In this document: positions 34,168 to 42,729 of the stretch, piece by piece
Numbering within the stretch: position 1 is the first letter of the stretch
Layout: the number at the start of each line of letters is the position of its first letter
NCBI RefSeq assembly: GCF_017942085.1
Contig: NZ_JAGKSP010000015.1
Span: 62,001 to 126,000, forward strand
From: Paenibacillus lignilyticus
GTDB lineage: Bacteria > Bacillota > Bacilli > Paenibacillales > Paenibacillaceae
Length of the DNA stretch: 64,000 nt
Direction: 5' to 3'
The notes under the pieces: model-generated
Database searches by the model: none
The model's input: the letters and a program-made list of their open reading frames with translations, nothing else
What the model was told of the DNA's origin: nothing
Position numbers and translations under genes: made by a program

Positions 34168-34716
34168 GTGGTAGAGCCAGGCCTTATTAAAGCCGCACAA
34201 GCCGGCGATGGCGACGCTCTTATTTCTCTATTGCGCGAGATTGAGAATCATGTTTACCGGACAGCCTACTATATTGTAGGCAATGAGCAGGATGCGATGG
34301 ATGCGGCTCAAGAAGCACTTATTCGTATTTATACGAAAATCGGCAGCTATGAAGAGAAAGCCCAGTTTAAAACTTGGGTACAGCGGATTGTGACTAACAT
34401 ATGCATCGATAAGTTTCGTCGAACCAAACCGACTGTATCCATCGACGAGCATGAAATGGTGTTCAAGGATAATCAATCGGTTGAGGAGGAAGTTCTTACT
34501 TCCTATGCTGCGCAGGATATTCGCAAAGCGATCGACAAGCTGCCTGAGCATCATCGGGCCGTTGTTGTTCTTCGTTATTTGCAGGATTTCTCGTACAACG
34601 AAATCGCAGATTCACTTGATCTGCCGCTGAATACGGTCAAATCTTATTTATTCCGGGCAAGACAACAGCTGCAAACATACCTGCATGATTATCAGAGAGG
34701 GGGTGTCCGAGGATGA
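34168..34716 (+). CDS. ECF RNA polymerase sigma factor, SigW-like
   Basis: A 182-residue sigma-70 factor of the extracytoplasmic function class. The GTG at 34168 follows GGGGGG by 7 nt; an earlier frame from 34111 would begin within the promoter. Sigma region 2 is NHVYRTAYYIVGNEQDAMDAAQEALIRIY and AQFKTWVQRIVTNICIDKFRR; region 4 is IDKLPEHHRAVVVLRYLQDFSYNEIAD plus NTVKSYLFRARQQL. Its stop overlaps the anti-sigma start by 4 bp. It likely responds to envelope stress; the regulon is unknown. Confidence 0.95.
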   Translation: MVEPGLIKAAQAGDGDALISLLREIENHVYRTAYYIVGNEQDAMDAAQEALIRIYTKIGSYEEKAQFKTWVQRIVTNICIDKFRRTKPTVSIDEHEMVFKDNQSVEEEVLTSYAAQDIRKAIDKLPEHHRAVVVLRYLQDFSYNEIADSLDLPLNTVKSYLFRARQQLQTYLHDYQRGGVRG

Positions 34717-35837
34717 ATTGTCAAGAGGTGATGGAATATATGCAAAGGCAGCTTGACGGCGATCTGGATGAGCAGGAAGCCGAATTCTTGATGACTCATA
34801 CACGGCATTGCCCGGAATGTGCAGCCATGCTTGAACGGCTTGAATTGCTCTCCTCCGGACTATCCAACCTGCCGAAGGTCACGCCGAGCTACAGTTTAGT
34901 GGATGCGATACTGCCGCGGCTGGCAGAGCTTCAAGTCGCTCAGGATACCGTTCAAGGCAATACTTCCATGCAAGACCGTGAAATGAATCCATCGGCAATG
35001 GCAAGACGAATTGCGCCAAGCTCGGAGAAGAGAAGATGGACGGACCGATTCTCGATCCGTGCAATTGGCGGCATTATAGCAGCAGGGATCATTGCGGGAC
35101 TGTTTATCGTCAATTACGACCCGAGCCGGTCGATGAACGATTCTGCACAGGACATGGCCGCAGATTCATCCAATACTTACGATACGGCACAGAATACATC
35201 AACAGCCGATGCTTCGACCAGTGCGAATCAGTCGGAGAAGGCGACGAACGATTCCGTTGCCGCCGATGAAATTACGACTGAAACAGCTGCGCCGCTGGCC
35301 TCTATGTCCGATGAGAAGCCGATGATGAAGTCGGAGATCCGTAATGTCGATCCGAATGGCGAAACGATGCCGCCGCTCACAGCCGAAACGGATGGCGGAG
35401 CACCTGCTGTGAAGGGCCAATCGCCTAACTACGAGGTATCTCGTTCAAGCGACGCCAACTCCGATTCCGGTGATACCGCTGCTGCTACGGACAGTGGTGC
35501 CGAGGATCAGGCTGCGAACAGTAAGTCGGATAATGCCAATACGACGGCAGACAAAGACCGTACCGGCTTTACCACGGAAAATGTGATTATGGCGTCGCCT
35601 ATCTCGCCGGACGGCATGTATCAAGCGTTTATTGTGGAAGATACCGTTCGCATCTACACCGTTCAAGACAGCCTAATGATTTTCCAAGGCGTCAAACGAA
35701 CCGGTATCGCGAATTTGAAGTGGTCCGAAGACAGCTTGGTATTGACTTACGAAGGTGCAGATGCCGATGGGAGTAAGCATGTTTATTCCGTGGATGCCAA
35801 GAAAGCAACCGAGCAACAAGTACAATCTATTAAATAA
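34713..35837 (+). CDS. anti-sigma factor with zinc-finger (ZAS) domain and long extracytoplasmic region
   Basis: A 374-residue transmembrane protein coupled to the ECF sigma gene (ATGA). The cytoplasmic ZAS motif is H29-x3-C33-x2-C36, preceded by helices that would hold the sigma factor. A single membrane span lies at about residues 115-134 (IRAIGGIIAAGIIAGLFIV). The outside part is long and of low complexity, rich in Ser, Thr, Ala, Asp, Asn, until about residue 285, then a compact domain (SPDGMYQAFIVEDTVRIYTV; TYEGADADGSKHVYSVD). The outer domain may sense envelope state; no known sensor family recognised. Confidence 0.92.
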   Translation: MNCQEVMEYMQRQLDGDLDEQEAEFLMTHTRHCPECAAMLERLELLSSGLSNLPKVTPSYSLVDAILPRLAELQVAQDTVQGNTSMQDREMNPSAMARRIAPSSEKRRWTDRFSIRAIGGIIAAGIIAGLFIVNYDPSRSMNDSAQDMAADSSNTYDTAQNTSTADASTSANQSEKATNDSVAADEITTETAAPLASMSDEKPMMKSEIRNVDPNGETMPPLTAETDGGAPAVKGQSPNYEVSRSSDANSDSGDTAAATDSGAEDQAANSKSDNANTTADKDRTGFTTENVIMASPISPDGMYQAFIVEDTVRIYTVQDSLMIFQGVKRTGIANLKWSEDSLVLTYEGADADGSKHVYSVDAKKATEQQVQSIK

Positions 35838-35986
35838 TATGGCGGTTGATGCACACTTTTCGGGATGTTCGCGTATGGTGTATGGAGCAGGAAACCAGTC
35901 ATAGGACGGCACCTTGACGTCGTATGACCATTCGCAGCCGGTACCATGGACCGTATGCTAGCGAGTGTTTATATAGATGTTCGGGG

Positions 35987-36036
35987 ACAAAGGGATGAGT
36001 CGCTAGCTGACTTCATCCCTTTGTTGCGTTTTTTGC
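35987..36036 (+). terminator. intrinsic terminator after sigma/anti-sigma operon
   Basis: AAAGGGATGA (35989-35998) pairs with TCATCCCTTT (36013-36022), followed by GTTGCG and six T. The rest of the 246-bp gap before holA shows no supported gene. Confidence 0.82.
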
Positions 36037-36083
36037 AAAATGGCGCTATCGTAGGGTTGGTGGTTTAAAGGGGGACTCGAGCC

Positions 36084-37106
36084 GTGGAAATGAAGGATGT
36101 CATGAAGGAATTGAAAGCGGGCAAGTTCCGCCCCGTCTATGTACTGTACGGGAAAGACCGGTATCGCATGCGGCAGTTTGTGTCTGACTTGACGGACAAG
36201 CTGCTGCCGCCCGAAGAGCAAGAGCTTGGTCTTGTTAAATTCGATACATCGGAAACACCTATAGAAGAGGCCGTAGCTGAGGCCGAGACATTGCCTTTCT
36301 TCGCATCGCGCAAGCTGGTGCTTATTCGGGATTCCTCTGTGCTCGCAGCGGCTCAAGGCAAGGAAGGGAAGCTTGAGCATGGGACAGACGCGCTGATTGC
36401 TTATTTGAAGCAGCCTAATGAGAGCAGTGTCATCGTGTTTCAGGTCATGGCTGAGAAGCTGGATGAGCGTCGTAAGGTTGTTAAGCTGCTGAAGGAGCAG
36501 GATGCGTTAATTCCGTTTCAAGAGCTTCAGGAGAATGAACTTCTGCAGTGGACGGTTAAACGCGCGGAGGAACAGGGACGTGGCATGAGCCGTGACGCCG
36601 CACAGCTGCTTCTGGCCCGTACGGGGACCAATATGCAGCAGCTGGCGCATGAAGTGGACAAGCTCTGTCTGCATGCCGGCAGCGGCGGCTCCATCAGCAG
36701 CAGCGATGTGGAACATCTGATTGCCTCGACGGTAGAAGAGGACGTCTTCGCGCTTATTGACGCAATGGCATCGCTGCAGGTGGACCGTGCGCTTAAATTA
36801 TACGGAGAGCTGCTGCTGCGCCGTGAGGAGCCGATTAAGATCGCAGCATTAATCGCCAGGCAATTTCGAATTATGCTGCAGGTGAAAGAGCTGGAGCAGC
36901 ACAATTATTCCCCGCAGCAGATGGCAGGTCAGCTTGGATTGCATCCATACGCCGTCAAGCTGGCCGCAGAGAAGGCCAAGCGGTTTACGGCACAGACGCT
37001 CGGGAAACATCTGAACAAGCTGGCAGAGCTGGATTACAGCATGAAGACGGGGCGCATTGATAAGACGCTGGGGCTGGAGCTGTTTCTACTCTCGCTTGCG
37101 GCCTAA
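36084..37106 (+). CDS. holA: DNA polymerase III subunit delta
   Basis: A 340-residue clamp-loader subunit that opens the beta clamp. It starts with GTG at 36084, 8 nt after AAGGGGGA. The N-terminal AAA-like domain has the recognisable FRPVYVLYGKDRYRMRQF; the middle and C-terminal helical domains read LLLARTGTNMQQLAHEVDKLCLH and EPIKIAALIARQFRIMLQVKEL. Delta lacks a working Walker A, as expected. Position before rpsT matches B. subtilis yqeN. Confidence 0.95.
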   Translation: MEMKDVMKELKAGKFRPVYVLYGKDRYRMRQFVSDLTDKLLPPEEQELGLVKFDTSETPIEEAVAEAETLPFFASRKLVLIRDSSVLAAAQGKEGKLEHGTDALIAYLKQPNESSVIVFQVMAEKLDERRKVVKLLKEQDALIPFQELQENELLQWTVKRAEEQGRGMSRDAAQLLLARTGTNMQQLAHEVDKLCLHAGSGGSISSSDVEHLIASTVEEDVFALIDAMASLQVDRALKLYGELLLRREEPIKIAALIARQFRIMLQVKELEQHNYSPQQMAGQLGLHPYAVKLAAEKAKRFTAQTLGKHLNKLAELDYSMKTGRIDKTLGLELFLLSLAA

Positions 37107-37117
37107 TAAGAACATCA

Positions 37118-37163
37118 AAAAAGACCTGCTTTTACGCACTGGGCGTAAGAGCAGGTCTTTCGT
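37118..37163. terminator. bidirectional intrinsic terminator between holA and rpsT
   Basis: AAAGACCTGCT (37120-37130) pairs perfectly with AGCAGGTCTTT (37150-37160), with an inner TTACGC/GCGTAA extension, and has A-rich left and T-rich right flanks. Confidence 0.92.
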
Positions 37164-37171
37164 TTGATTGA

Positions 37172-37444
37172 TTAGGCTTGTGCGCTAAGTGCGTTAAGCT
37201 TTTTAGCCAGGCGCGACTTCTTGCGAGCAGCTGCATTTTTATGAATCAGGCCTTTAGTTACGGCTTTATCCAGCTTTTTTGTAGCATTGATAAGAGCTGC
37301 TTTAGCAGCATCAACATCAGTAGCAACAACAGCTTGATCAGCAGTTTTAACGGCCGTGCGAAGAGCTGATTTTTGCGAAGCGTTCAAAGCGCGGCGTTTC
37401 TCGATAGTTTTAACGCGTTTGACTGCGGATTTAATGTTTGGCAT
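37172..37444 (-). CDS. rpsT: 30S ribosomal protein S20
   Basis: A 90-residue basic ribosomal protein binding 16S rRNA. The true start is the ATG at 37442-37444, with AGGAGG upstream on the minus strand. It begins MPNIKSAVKRVKTIEKRRALN and contains the conserved KGLIHKNAAARKKSRLAKKLN. It is transcribed against holA and gpr as in B. subtilis, with its own promoter and shared terminator. Confidence 0.98.
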   Translation of the reverse strand: MPNIKSAVKRVKTIEKRRALNASQKSALRTAVKTADQAVVATDVDAAKAALINATKKLDKAVTKGLIHKNAAARKKSRLAKKLNALSAQA

Positions 37445-37499
37445 TGCATTCACCTCCTGTAAAAAGGGAGAATCCCTTTGTAACAACACAACTTGACAT

Positions 37500-37528
37500 A
37501 GTGTATCATGGGCATGACCAAAAAGCAA
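37500..37528 (-). promoter_or_regulatory. sigma-A promoter of rpsT
   Basis: Minus strand: -35 TTGCTT (37523-37528), 17-nt spacer, -10 TACACT (37500-37505) with extended TG-A. Confidence 0.65.
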
Positions 37529-37570
37529 TACTTCGTTATTGCCCGAATTCCACGGAATACGACGGTAACC

Positions 37571-37600
37571 GCATAATTAGAGGTTCCCTTTCGCAAACTA
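37571..37600 (+). promoter_or_regulatory. sigma-G/F-like promoter of gpr
   Basis: -35 GCATA (37571-37575), 18-nt spacer, -10 CAAACTA (37594-37600), six of seven to the sigma-G -10. It has the same -35 and spacing as the spoVA promoter in this window; gpr is forespore-expressed in Bacillus. Confidence 0.65.
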
Positions 37601-37633
37601 GACACAAACGGATGGAAGGAGCGCCCTTATAAC

Positions 37634-38641
37634 ATGAGTGAGCTTGATCTGCAAGAGTTTAACGTGGGGATCGATTTGGCGCTTGAAGCGAAGGAATATG
37701 CAGAGGCAGCAGGGAACGGTCCGGTACCGGGTGTTCTCTCCGACGTATCGGAAGATGACGGGATCACGATCACGAGACTTGAAGTTACAACCGAAGAAGG
37801 CTCCCGGATTATGGGCAAAATGATCGGTCACTATGTGACCTTCGAAGTGCCGGAGCTGCGCAAGCAAGATACCGTGCTGCAAGACCGCGTGGCCACGAAG
37901 CTGGCGCAGGAATTTGCGGAGTTTCTTCTGCGGATTGGCATTAGCAAGACGGCGAACGTCTTAATCGTCGGACTTGGCAACTGGAACGTAACGCCCGATG
38001 CGCTCGGTCCGATTGTCGTTGAGAACGCGCTTGTGACGCGCCACTTCTTCGAGCTGATGCCCAACGAGGTCGCGCCGGGCTACCGCAATGTAAGCGCCGT
38101 TGCGCCGGGAGTGCTTGGAATAACAGGCATTGAGTCGAGCGACATCGTACAAGGGATTGTGGACCGCTCGAAGCCGGATCTCATCATTGCGATCGATGCG
38201 CTGGCGTCTAAGGCGCTTGAACGGGTAAACACGACGATTCAAATTGCAGATACCGGCATTCATCCCGGTTCGGGCATCGGGAACAAGCGGCGGGGGATCA
38301 CGAAGGAGATTCTGGGAGTGCCTGTTGTTGCGATCGGGGTTCCGACCGTGCTGTATGCTTCGACGATAGTCAGCAACAGCATCGATCTTATGCGGGATCA
38401 TTTGAAGAAACATGCAGCGGGCAAAGCGGAGGGATTCCTTGGTTTGCTTGATTCCATCGACGAGAATGAGCGGTTGCAGCTTGTCCGCGAGGCACTCGGG
38501 CCTCTGGGTCATGATCTGCTCGTGACACCGAAAGAAATCGATCAGTTCATCGAGGACATCGCCAACATCGTAGCCAGCGGACTGAATGCCGCGCTGCATG
38601 AAGCAGTCGATAAAACGAATGTAGCGGCTTATACGCACTAG
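37634..38641 (+). CDS. gpr: GPR endopeptidase (germination protease)
   Basis: A 335-residue peptidase (family A25) that degrades small acid-soluble spore proteins at germination. The aspartates matching the catalytic pair of Bacillus GPR are D122 in GNWNVTPDALGP and D188 in IIAIDALASK. The N-terminal GIDLALEAKE resembles the prodomain cleavage region, consistent with zymogen activation. AAGGAG lies 12 nt before the ATG. It is expressed from a forespore-type promoter and followed by a terminator and spoIIP. Confidence 0.97.
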   Translation: MSELDLQEFNVGIDLALEAKEYAEAAGNGPVPGVLSDVSEDDGITITRLEVTTEEGSRIMGKMIGHYVTFEVPELRKQDTVLQDRVATKLAQEFAEFLLRIGISKTANVLIVGLGNWNVTPDALGPIVVENALVTRHFFELMPNEVAPGYRNVSAVAPGVLGITGIESSDIVQGIVDRSKPDLIIAIDALASKALERVNTTIQIADTGIHPGSGIGNKRRGITKEILGVPVVAIGVPTVLYASTIVSNSIDLMRDHLKKHAAGKAEGFLGLLDSIDENERLQLVREALGPLGHDLLVTPKEIDQFIEDIANIVASGLNAALHEAVDKTNVAAYTH

Positions 38642-38681
38642 GTTATTCAGGACGAAACATGCTTTAGCCATAGAAGCCGGG

Positions 38682-38726
38682 AAGCTGCTCCAAAAGTCCA
38701 TTTTGGCTTTTGGGGCAGCTTTTTGT
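38682..38726 (+). terminator. intrinsic terminator after gpr
   Basis: AAGCTGCTCCAAAAG (38682-38696) pairs with CTTTTGGGGCAGCTT (38707-38721) with one G-T pair, followed by T. The remaining 168 bp before spoIIP has no clear promoter; CATAAAGT (38826-38833) is a weak sigma-E -10 match. Confidence 0.9.
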
Positions 38727-38893
38727 AGGTTCGGGGAAGAAAACGTTGTTCGCACTCTATCAAATCTATTAATCTAGCAATCTCCGACTCTAGTAAACTT
38801 TCGGTTCTATTAAATCCACCAGCTTCATAAAGTGATACTAGCCTAGTGCGCGATGAAGGAATGCCACAATTGGAACTGGGAGGAGTACATGGA

Positions 38894-40225
38894 ATGAAAC
38901 GATGGATTGTGACCCTGAACCTTGCCAAAGGCAGCATGCGTTTGCGTCAGCTGCTTGTAGCAGGCCGTACCTTTGCGTTGTTGTCATTGGGATCGATGAT
39001 CCTTGTCCTTGTAGTAGGAATCGGTGCAATCGTGCATCAGAACGCTGCGTCATCGCCGGTATCGTCGATGAAAGGCTTCGCGGCAGCGGTATCCGGCGGA
39101 TTATTTAAAGACATGCTGTCCATGGAATTGCCGGGCACAAGCGATGGTTCGCCGAGAACAGCCATTAACGGCCGCCAGATCAGTACGTTTTTGTTCCGAC
39201 TGCTAACCGACATCAACCCGGCGGATCCGAGGAGTCTGCTGGCAAGTCAGTACCCCGGCATGAGCGGCGACACGACCGTTATCCTGCGACCGGGGACGGG
39301 TACAGATGCGGTCGTCGAATCGGGAGATCACGATTCGATTCCGGGTCAAGAGGAGGTCGGCAGCGAAGGGTCAGGGCTTCCGGTAACGGATTCGGGGAGG
39401 CCGGATCATGAAACGGGAGACACGCAGCCGGATCAAACGGAGCCGGATAATAGTGTGACGGATACAGGGGAAGAGCCGACGACGCCGGTGAAGACGCCGG
39501 GCGATACGAAGCCGGATTCAGATCCCGAGCAGGTCGAACCGGTTAATCCGGCAACGCCGACAACCGGAGGTAAGAAGGTCGTATTTATCTACCATTCTCA
39601 CAGCCGCGAGTCCTGGTTCCCGGAAATCAGCAGCAAGAAATACGCCGAATCGTCGGTGAAGAACATTACGCTGCTTGGCAAACGTCTTGCTTTTCAACTG
39701 GAGAAGAGCGGCATTGGGGCACAACAATCTTCCACAGATTATGTAACGGCGATTAAAAACTACAATTGGCTCCTATCCTATAAGTATTCGAAGAAAACGG
39801 TCGTCGATGCGATGGCCAAAAATGACGATCTCAAATTTTTCTTCGATATCCACCGGGATTCCTTGCGACGCAAAAATACGACGGTCACCATTAACGGGGA
39901 AACGTATGCGGAAGTATTCTTCATCATTGGGCTGGCCAACCCCAATTGGAAGCAGAATGAAGCGCTGGCGAACCGTATGCACGAGGCACTGGAGAAGCAA
40001 TATCCGGGACTGTCACGCGGGATTTTGGGCAAGACGACCGCCAGCGGAAATGGGGAATATAATCAATCGCTTTCGCCGGACAGCGTTCTTATTGAAGTGG
40101 GTGGAGTCGACAACACGCTGAAGGAATCCTATCGGACCATTGATGTGCTGGCGAAGGTCATCTCGGACATCTACTGGGATTCGGAGAAAGTCACGGCACC
40201 GCCGGTATCGAAATCGAAAAAATAG
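38894..40225 (+). CDS. spoIIP: stage II sporulation protein P
   Basis: A 443-residue cell-wall hydrolase of the SpoIID/M/P engulfment machine, known to have amidase and endopeptidase activity. The ATG at 38894 follows GGGAGGAG. It has an N-terminal membrane anchor (FALLSLGSMILVLVVGIGAIV), then a long Pro/Thr/Asp/Glu-rich linker at about residues 150-245. The catalytic domain begins KKVVFIYHSHSRESWFPEI, with the second His motif in FFFDIHRDSLRR and a Glu in VLIEVGGVDNTL. All three expected metal/catalytic motifs are present. Confidence 0.95.
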   Translation: MKRWIVTLNLAKGSMRLRQLLVAGRTFALLSLGSMILVLVVGIGAIVHQNAASSPVSSMKGFAAAVSGGLFKDMLSMELPGTSDGSPRTAINGRQISTFLFRLLTDINPADPRSLLASQYPGMSGDTTVILRPGTGTDAVVESGDHDSIPGQEEVGSEGSGLPVTDSGRPDHETGDTQPDQTEPDNSVTDTGEEPTTPVKTPGDTKPDSDPEQVEPVNPATPTTGGKKVVFIYHSHSRESWFPEISSKKYAESSVKNITLLGKRLAFQLEKSGIGAQQSSTDYVTAIKNYNWLLSYKYSKKTVVDAMAKNDDLKFFFDIHRDSLRRKNTTVTINGETYAEVFFIIGLANPNWKQNEALANRMHEALEKQYPGLSRGILGKTTASGNGEYNQSLSPDSVLIEVGGVDNTLKESYRTIDVLAKVISDIYWDSEKVTAPPVSKSKK

Positions 40226-40249
40226 TGTACTCATAGGGGAGTGAATCGA

Positions 40250-40732
40250 ATGCGTCGTCAATCGATGAAAATGGCACTGGTAGGGGGAGCGGTTGCGCTC
40301 ATCATTCTGTTTGGTATAGATATGGCGTCAAGCGGCATTGAACGTGTATATGGGCCTGTTGAAGGAGGCGTTCAAGCTGTTAACCCTGCCGGTTATTCGT
40401 CTTCTATCCTGACCGACAATGAGGGCAATTCCAATACTTCCGGTTTATCGGATGCAGCTAACCTCGACCAACTCCCCGAGAATCAAGTGGATCAAAATGT
40501 TCAAAGACGCACCGTAGCGGATGCGCAGCACGGAAGAACGGAAGAGGAAATTCGTCAAGAGTATGAGCGAAAGCTCCAAGAAGAGCTCAATAAACGATTG
40601 ACGGGCTTGCCTGATTTGCGCAGCGATGCGACGGTTAATAAAGTTGCGGATGGGACGGCAGGGGTGCTTCAAACGGTGTCTTCGAAAGGAATTCGGATGG
40701 TCGTTTCGTTTTTTGAATCGGTAACGGATTGA
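40250..40732 (+). CDS. membrane-anchored protein, positional counterpart of YqxA
   Basis: A 160-residue protein. The ATG at 40250 is 8 nt after GGGGAG; the GTG at 40241 is part of that RBS. One N-terminal span (MALVGGAVALIILFGIDMA) is followed by a Ser/Asn/Asp-rich stretch, a charged helical segment (GRTEEEIRQEYERKLQEELNK) and a C-terminal amphipathic helix. Position between spoIIP and lepA equals that of yqxA (DUF3679) in B. subtilis, and the N-terminal pattern agrees; function unknown. Homology is inferred mainly from synteny. Confidence 0.75.
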   Translation: MRRQSMKMALVGGAVALIILFGIDMASSGIERVYGPVEGGVQAVNPAGYSSSILTDNEGNSNTSGLSDAANLDQLPENQVDQNVQRRTVADAQHGRTEEEIRQEYERKLQEELNKRLTGLPDLRSDATVNKVADGTAGVLQTVSSKGIRMVVSFFESVTD

Positions 40733-40757
40733 TGGTCACCCTACAAGCTGTTATACT
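40729..40757 (+). promoter_or_regulatory. sigma-A promoter of lepA
   Basis: -35 TTGATG (40729-40734), 17-nt spacer, -10 TATACT (40752-40757). The -35 overlaps the stop of the upstream YqxA-like gene, so lepA can be made outside sporulation. Confidence 0.6.
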
Positions 40758-40798
40758 TATAAGAATGATTAGCAATTAGGTACCTCTGGGGGTTTAGC

Positions 40799-42616
40799 AT
40801 GGCGGACGTACGAGACAGACAAAAACGAATTCGCAACTTTTCAATTATCGCCCATATCGATCATGGGAAATCAACGCTGGCAGACCGGATTCTTGAATTT
40901 ACCGGGGCGTTGTCATCGCGAGAAATGCAAGAGCAAGTGCTTGACCAAATGGATCTGGAGCGCGAACGCGGCATCACGATAAAGCTGCAAGCCGTCAGAC
41001 TCGGTTACAAAGCCGATGACGGTGTTGAATACATTTTGAATTTGATCGACACACCGGGACACGTAGACTTTACGTACGAAGTTTCGCGCAGCTTGGCTGC
41101 TTGCGAAGGCGCTTTGCTCGTTGTTGATGCCGCGCAAGGCATCGAAGCGCAAACGCTTGCCAATGTATATTTGGCGATCGACAACAACCTGGAGATCATT
41201 CCGGTACTGAACAAAATCGACCTGCCAAGCGCAGAGCCGGACCGCGTTAAGCAAGAGATTGAAGATGTTATCGGTCTTGACGCAAGCGATGCCGTTCATG
41301 CTTCAGCGAAAGCGGGCATCGGGATCAAGGAAATCTTGGAGCAGGTTGTCAGCAAAGTTCCGGCACCGACCGGTGACCCGGACGAGCCGCTTAAAGCGCT
41401 TATATTCGACTCGCACTACGATCCTTACAAAGGGGTTATCGTATATGTGCGCGTTATCGATGGCAGCATTAAATCGGGCAAGAAAATTCGTTTCATGGCA
41501 ACGGGAGCGGAGTTTGAAGTCATCGAAGTGGGTGCCTTCATGCCGCGCATGGGAATCGTCGATGAGCTCGCTGTCGGCGACGTTGGTTTCGTCGTTGCGG
41601 GGATTAAGAACGTAAAGGATACCCGTGTCGGGGATACCGTTACCGATGCGAAGAAGCCGGCGCTGGAAGCACTGCCGGGATATCGCAAAATCAACCCGAT
41701 GGTATTCTGCGGCTTGTATCCGATCGAAACGCAGGATTATAACGATCTTCGTGATGCGCTTGAGAAGCTGGAGCTTAACGATGCATCGCTACGTTATGAA
41801 GCGGAGTCATCCACGGCGCTTGGTTTCGGCTATCGTTGCGGATTCTTGGGATTGCTTCACATGGAAATCATCCAAGAGCGGATTGAGCGCGAGTTCAATA
41901 TTCCGCTCATTACGACGGCGCCGAGCGTTATCTATCGCGTTACACTGACGAATGGCGATGTCATTGAGATCGACAACCCGTCGAACTATCCGGAAATCGG
42001 CAAGATTGAATATGTCGAAGAACCGTTTGTAAAAGCAGCTATCATCGTACCGAATGATTATGTTGGGGCGATCATGGAGCTTTGTCAGAACAAACGCGGC
42101 GAGTTCGTTAACATGGAATATCTGGATACGAACCGCGTAACGATCACATACGATATGCCGCTCTCCGAAATCGTGTATGATTTCTTTGATCAACTGAAAT
42201 CAAGCACGAAGGGTTATGCTTCCTTCGACTACGAGCTGTCCGGCTATCGCCAGTCCAAGCTCGTGAAGATGGACATCATGCTCAACAACGAACAGGTGGA
42301 TGCATTGTCCGTTATCGTTCACCGGGACCGCGCGTATCACCGCGGACGGATCATTTGCGAGAAGCTCAAGGAGCTTATTCCTCGTCAAATGTTCGAGGTG
42401 CCGGTTCAGGCATCGATCGGAACGAAGGTTATCGCTCGCGAAACGGTTAAAGCGATGCGCAAGAACGTTCTTGCCAAGTGTTACGGCGGCGATATCAGCC
42501 GTAAGCGGAAGCTGCTTGATAAGCAGAAGGAAGGTAAGAAACGGATGAAGCAAGTCGGCAGTGTTGAAGTGCCGCAAGAGGCATTCATGGCCGTGCTTAA
42601 GATCGACGAGGATTAG
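40799..42616 (+). CDS. lepA: elongation factor 4 (LepA)
   Basis: A 605-residue ribosome-bound translational GTPase. G1 is AHIDHGKSTLADRI, G2 region RERGITIKLQAV, G3 DTPGHVDF, G4 NKIDLPSAEP. Domains II, III and V resemble EF-G; the unique LepA C-terminal domain contains YHRGRIICEKLKELIPRQMFEVPVQA and GDISRKRKLLDKQKEGKKRMK. GGGGG precedes the ATG. hemW follows, as in B. subtilis. Confidence 0.98.
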   Translation: MADVRDRQKRIRNFSIIAHIDHGKSTLADRILEFTGALSSREMQEQVLDQMDLERERGITIKLQAVRLGYKADDGVEYILNLIDTPGHVDFTYEVSRSLAACEGALLVVDAAQGIEAQTLANVYLAIDNNLEIIPVLNKIDLPSAEPDRVKQEIEDVIGLDASDAVHASAKAGIGIKEILEQVVSKVPAPTGDPDEPLKALIFDSHYDPYKGVIVYVRVIDGSIKSGKKIRFMATGAEFEVIEVGAFMPRMGIVDELAVGDVGFVVAGIKNVKDTRVGDTVTDAKKPALEALPGYRKINPMVFCGLYPIETQDYNDLRDALEKLELNDASLRYEAESSTALGFGYRCGFLGLLHMEIIQERIEREFNIPLITTAPSVIYRVTLTNGDVIEIDNPSNYPEIGKIEYVEEPFVKAAIIVPNDYVGAIMELCQNKRGEFVNMEYLDTNRVTITYDMPLSEIVYDFFDQLKSSTKGYASFDYELSGYRQSKLVKMDIMLNNEQVDALSVIVHRDRAYHRGRIICEKLKELIPRQMFEVPVQASIGTKVIARETVKAMRKNVLAKCYGGDISRKRKLLDKQKEGKKRMKQVGSVEVPQEAFMAVLKIDED

Positions 42617-42639
42617 AATCTTAGAGACGTTGTTCTGGG

Positions 42640-42666
42640 GAGGGAGCCATCGTGCTCCCTTTCTTC
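42640..42666 (+). terminator. possible terminator after lepA
   Basis: AGGGAGC (42641-42647) pairs with GCTCCCT (42654-42660), followed by TTCTTC rather than a full T-run. Partial termination before hemW is plausible. Confidence 0.45.
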
Positions 42667-42729
42667 ATGACAACGATAAGTTACGCCTTGCTGTAACGAA
42701 TTCCCGTCCTATGGAGGTGACAATCGCTA

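Noticed and set aside
35838..36083. A yqzM-like small gene expected between comEC and holA
   Set aside because: The gap holds only very short frames without RBS (for example 21 codons from 35840) and a terminator.
38805..38833. Possible sigma-E promoter before spoIIP
   Set aside because: CATAAAGT is a partial -10 match but the -35 is poor; noted only as weak.
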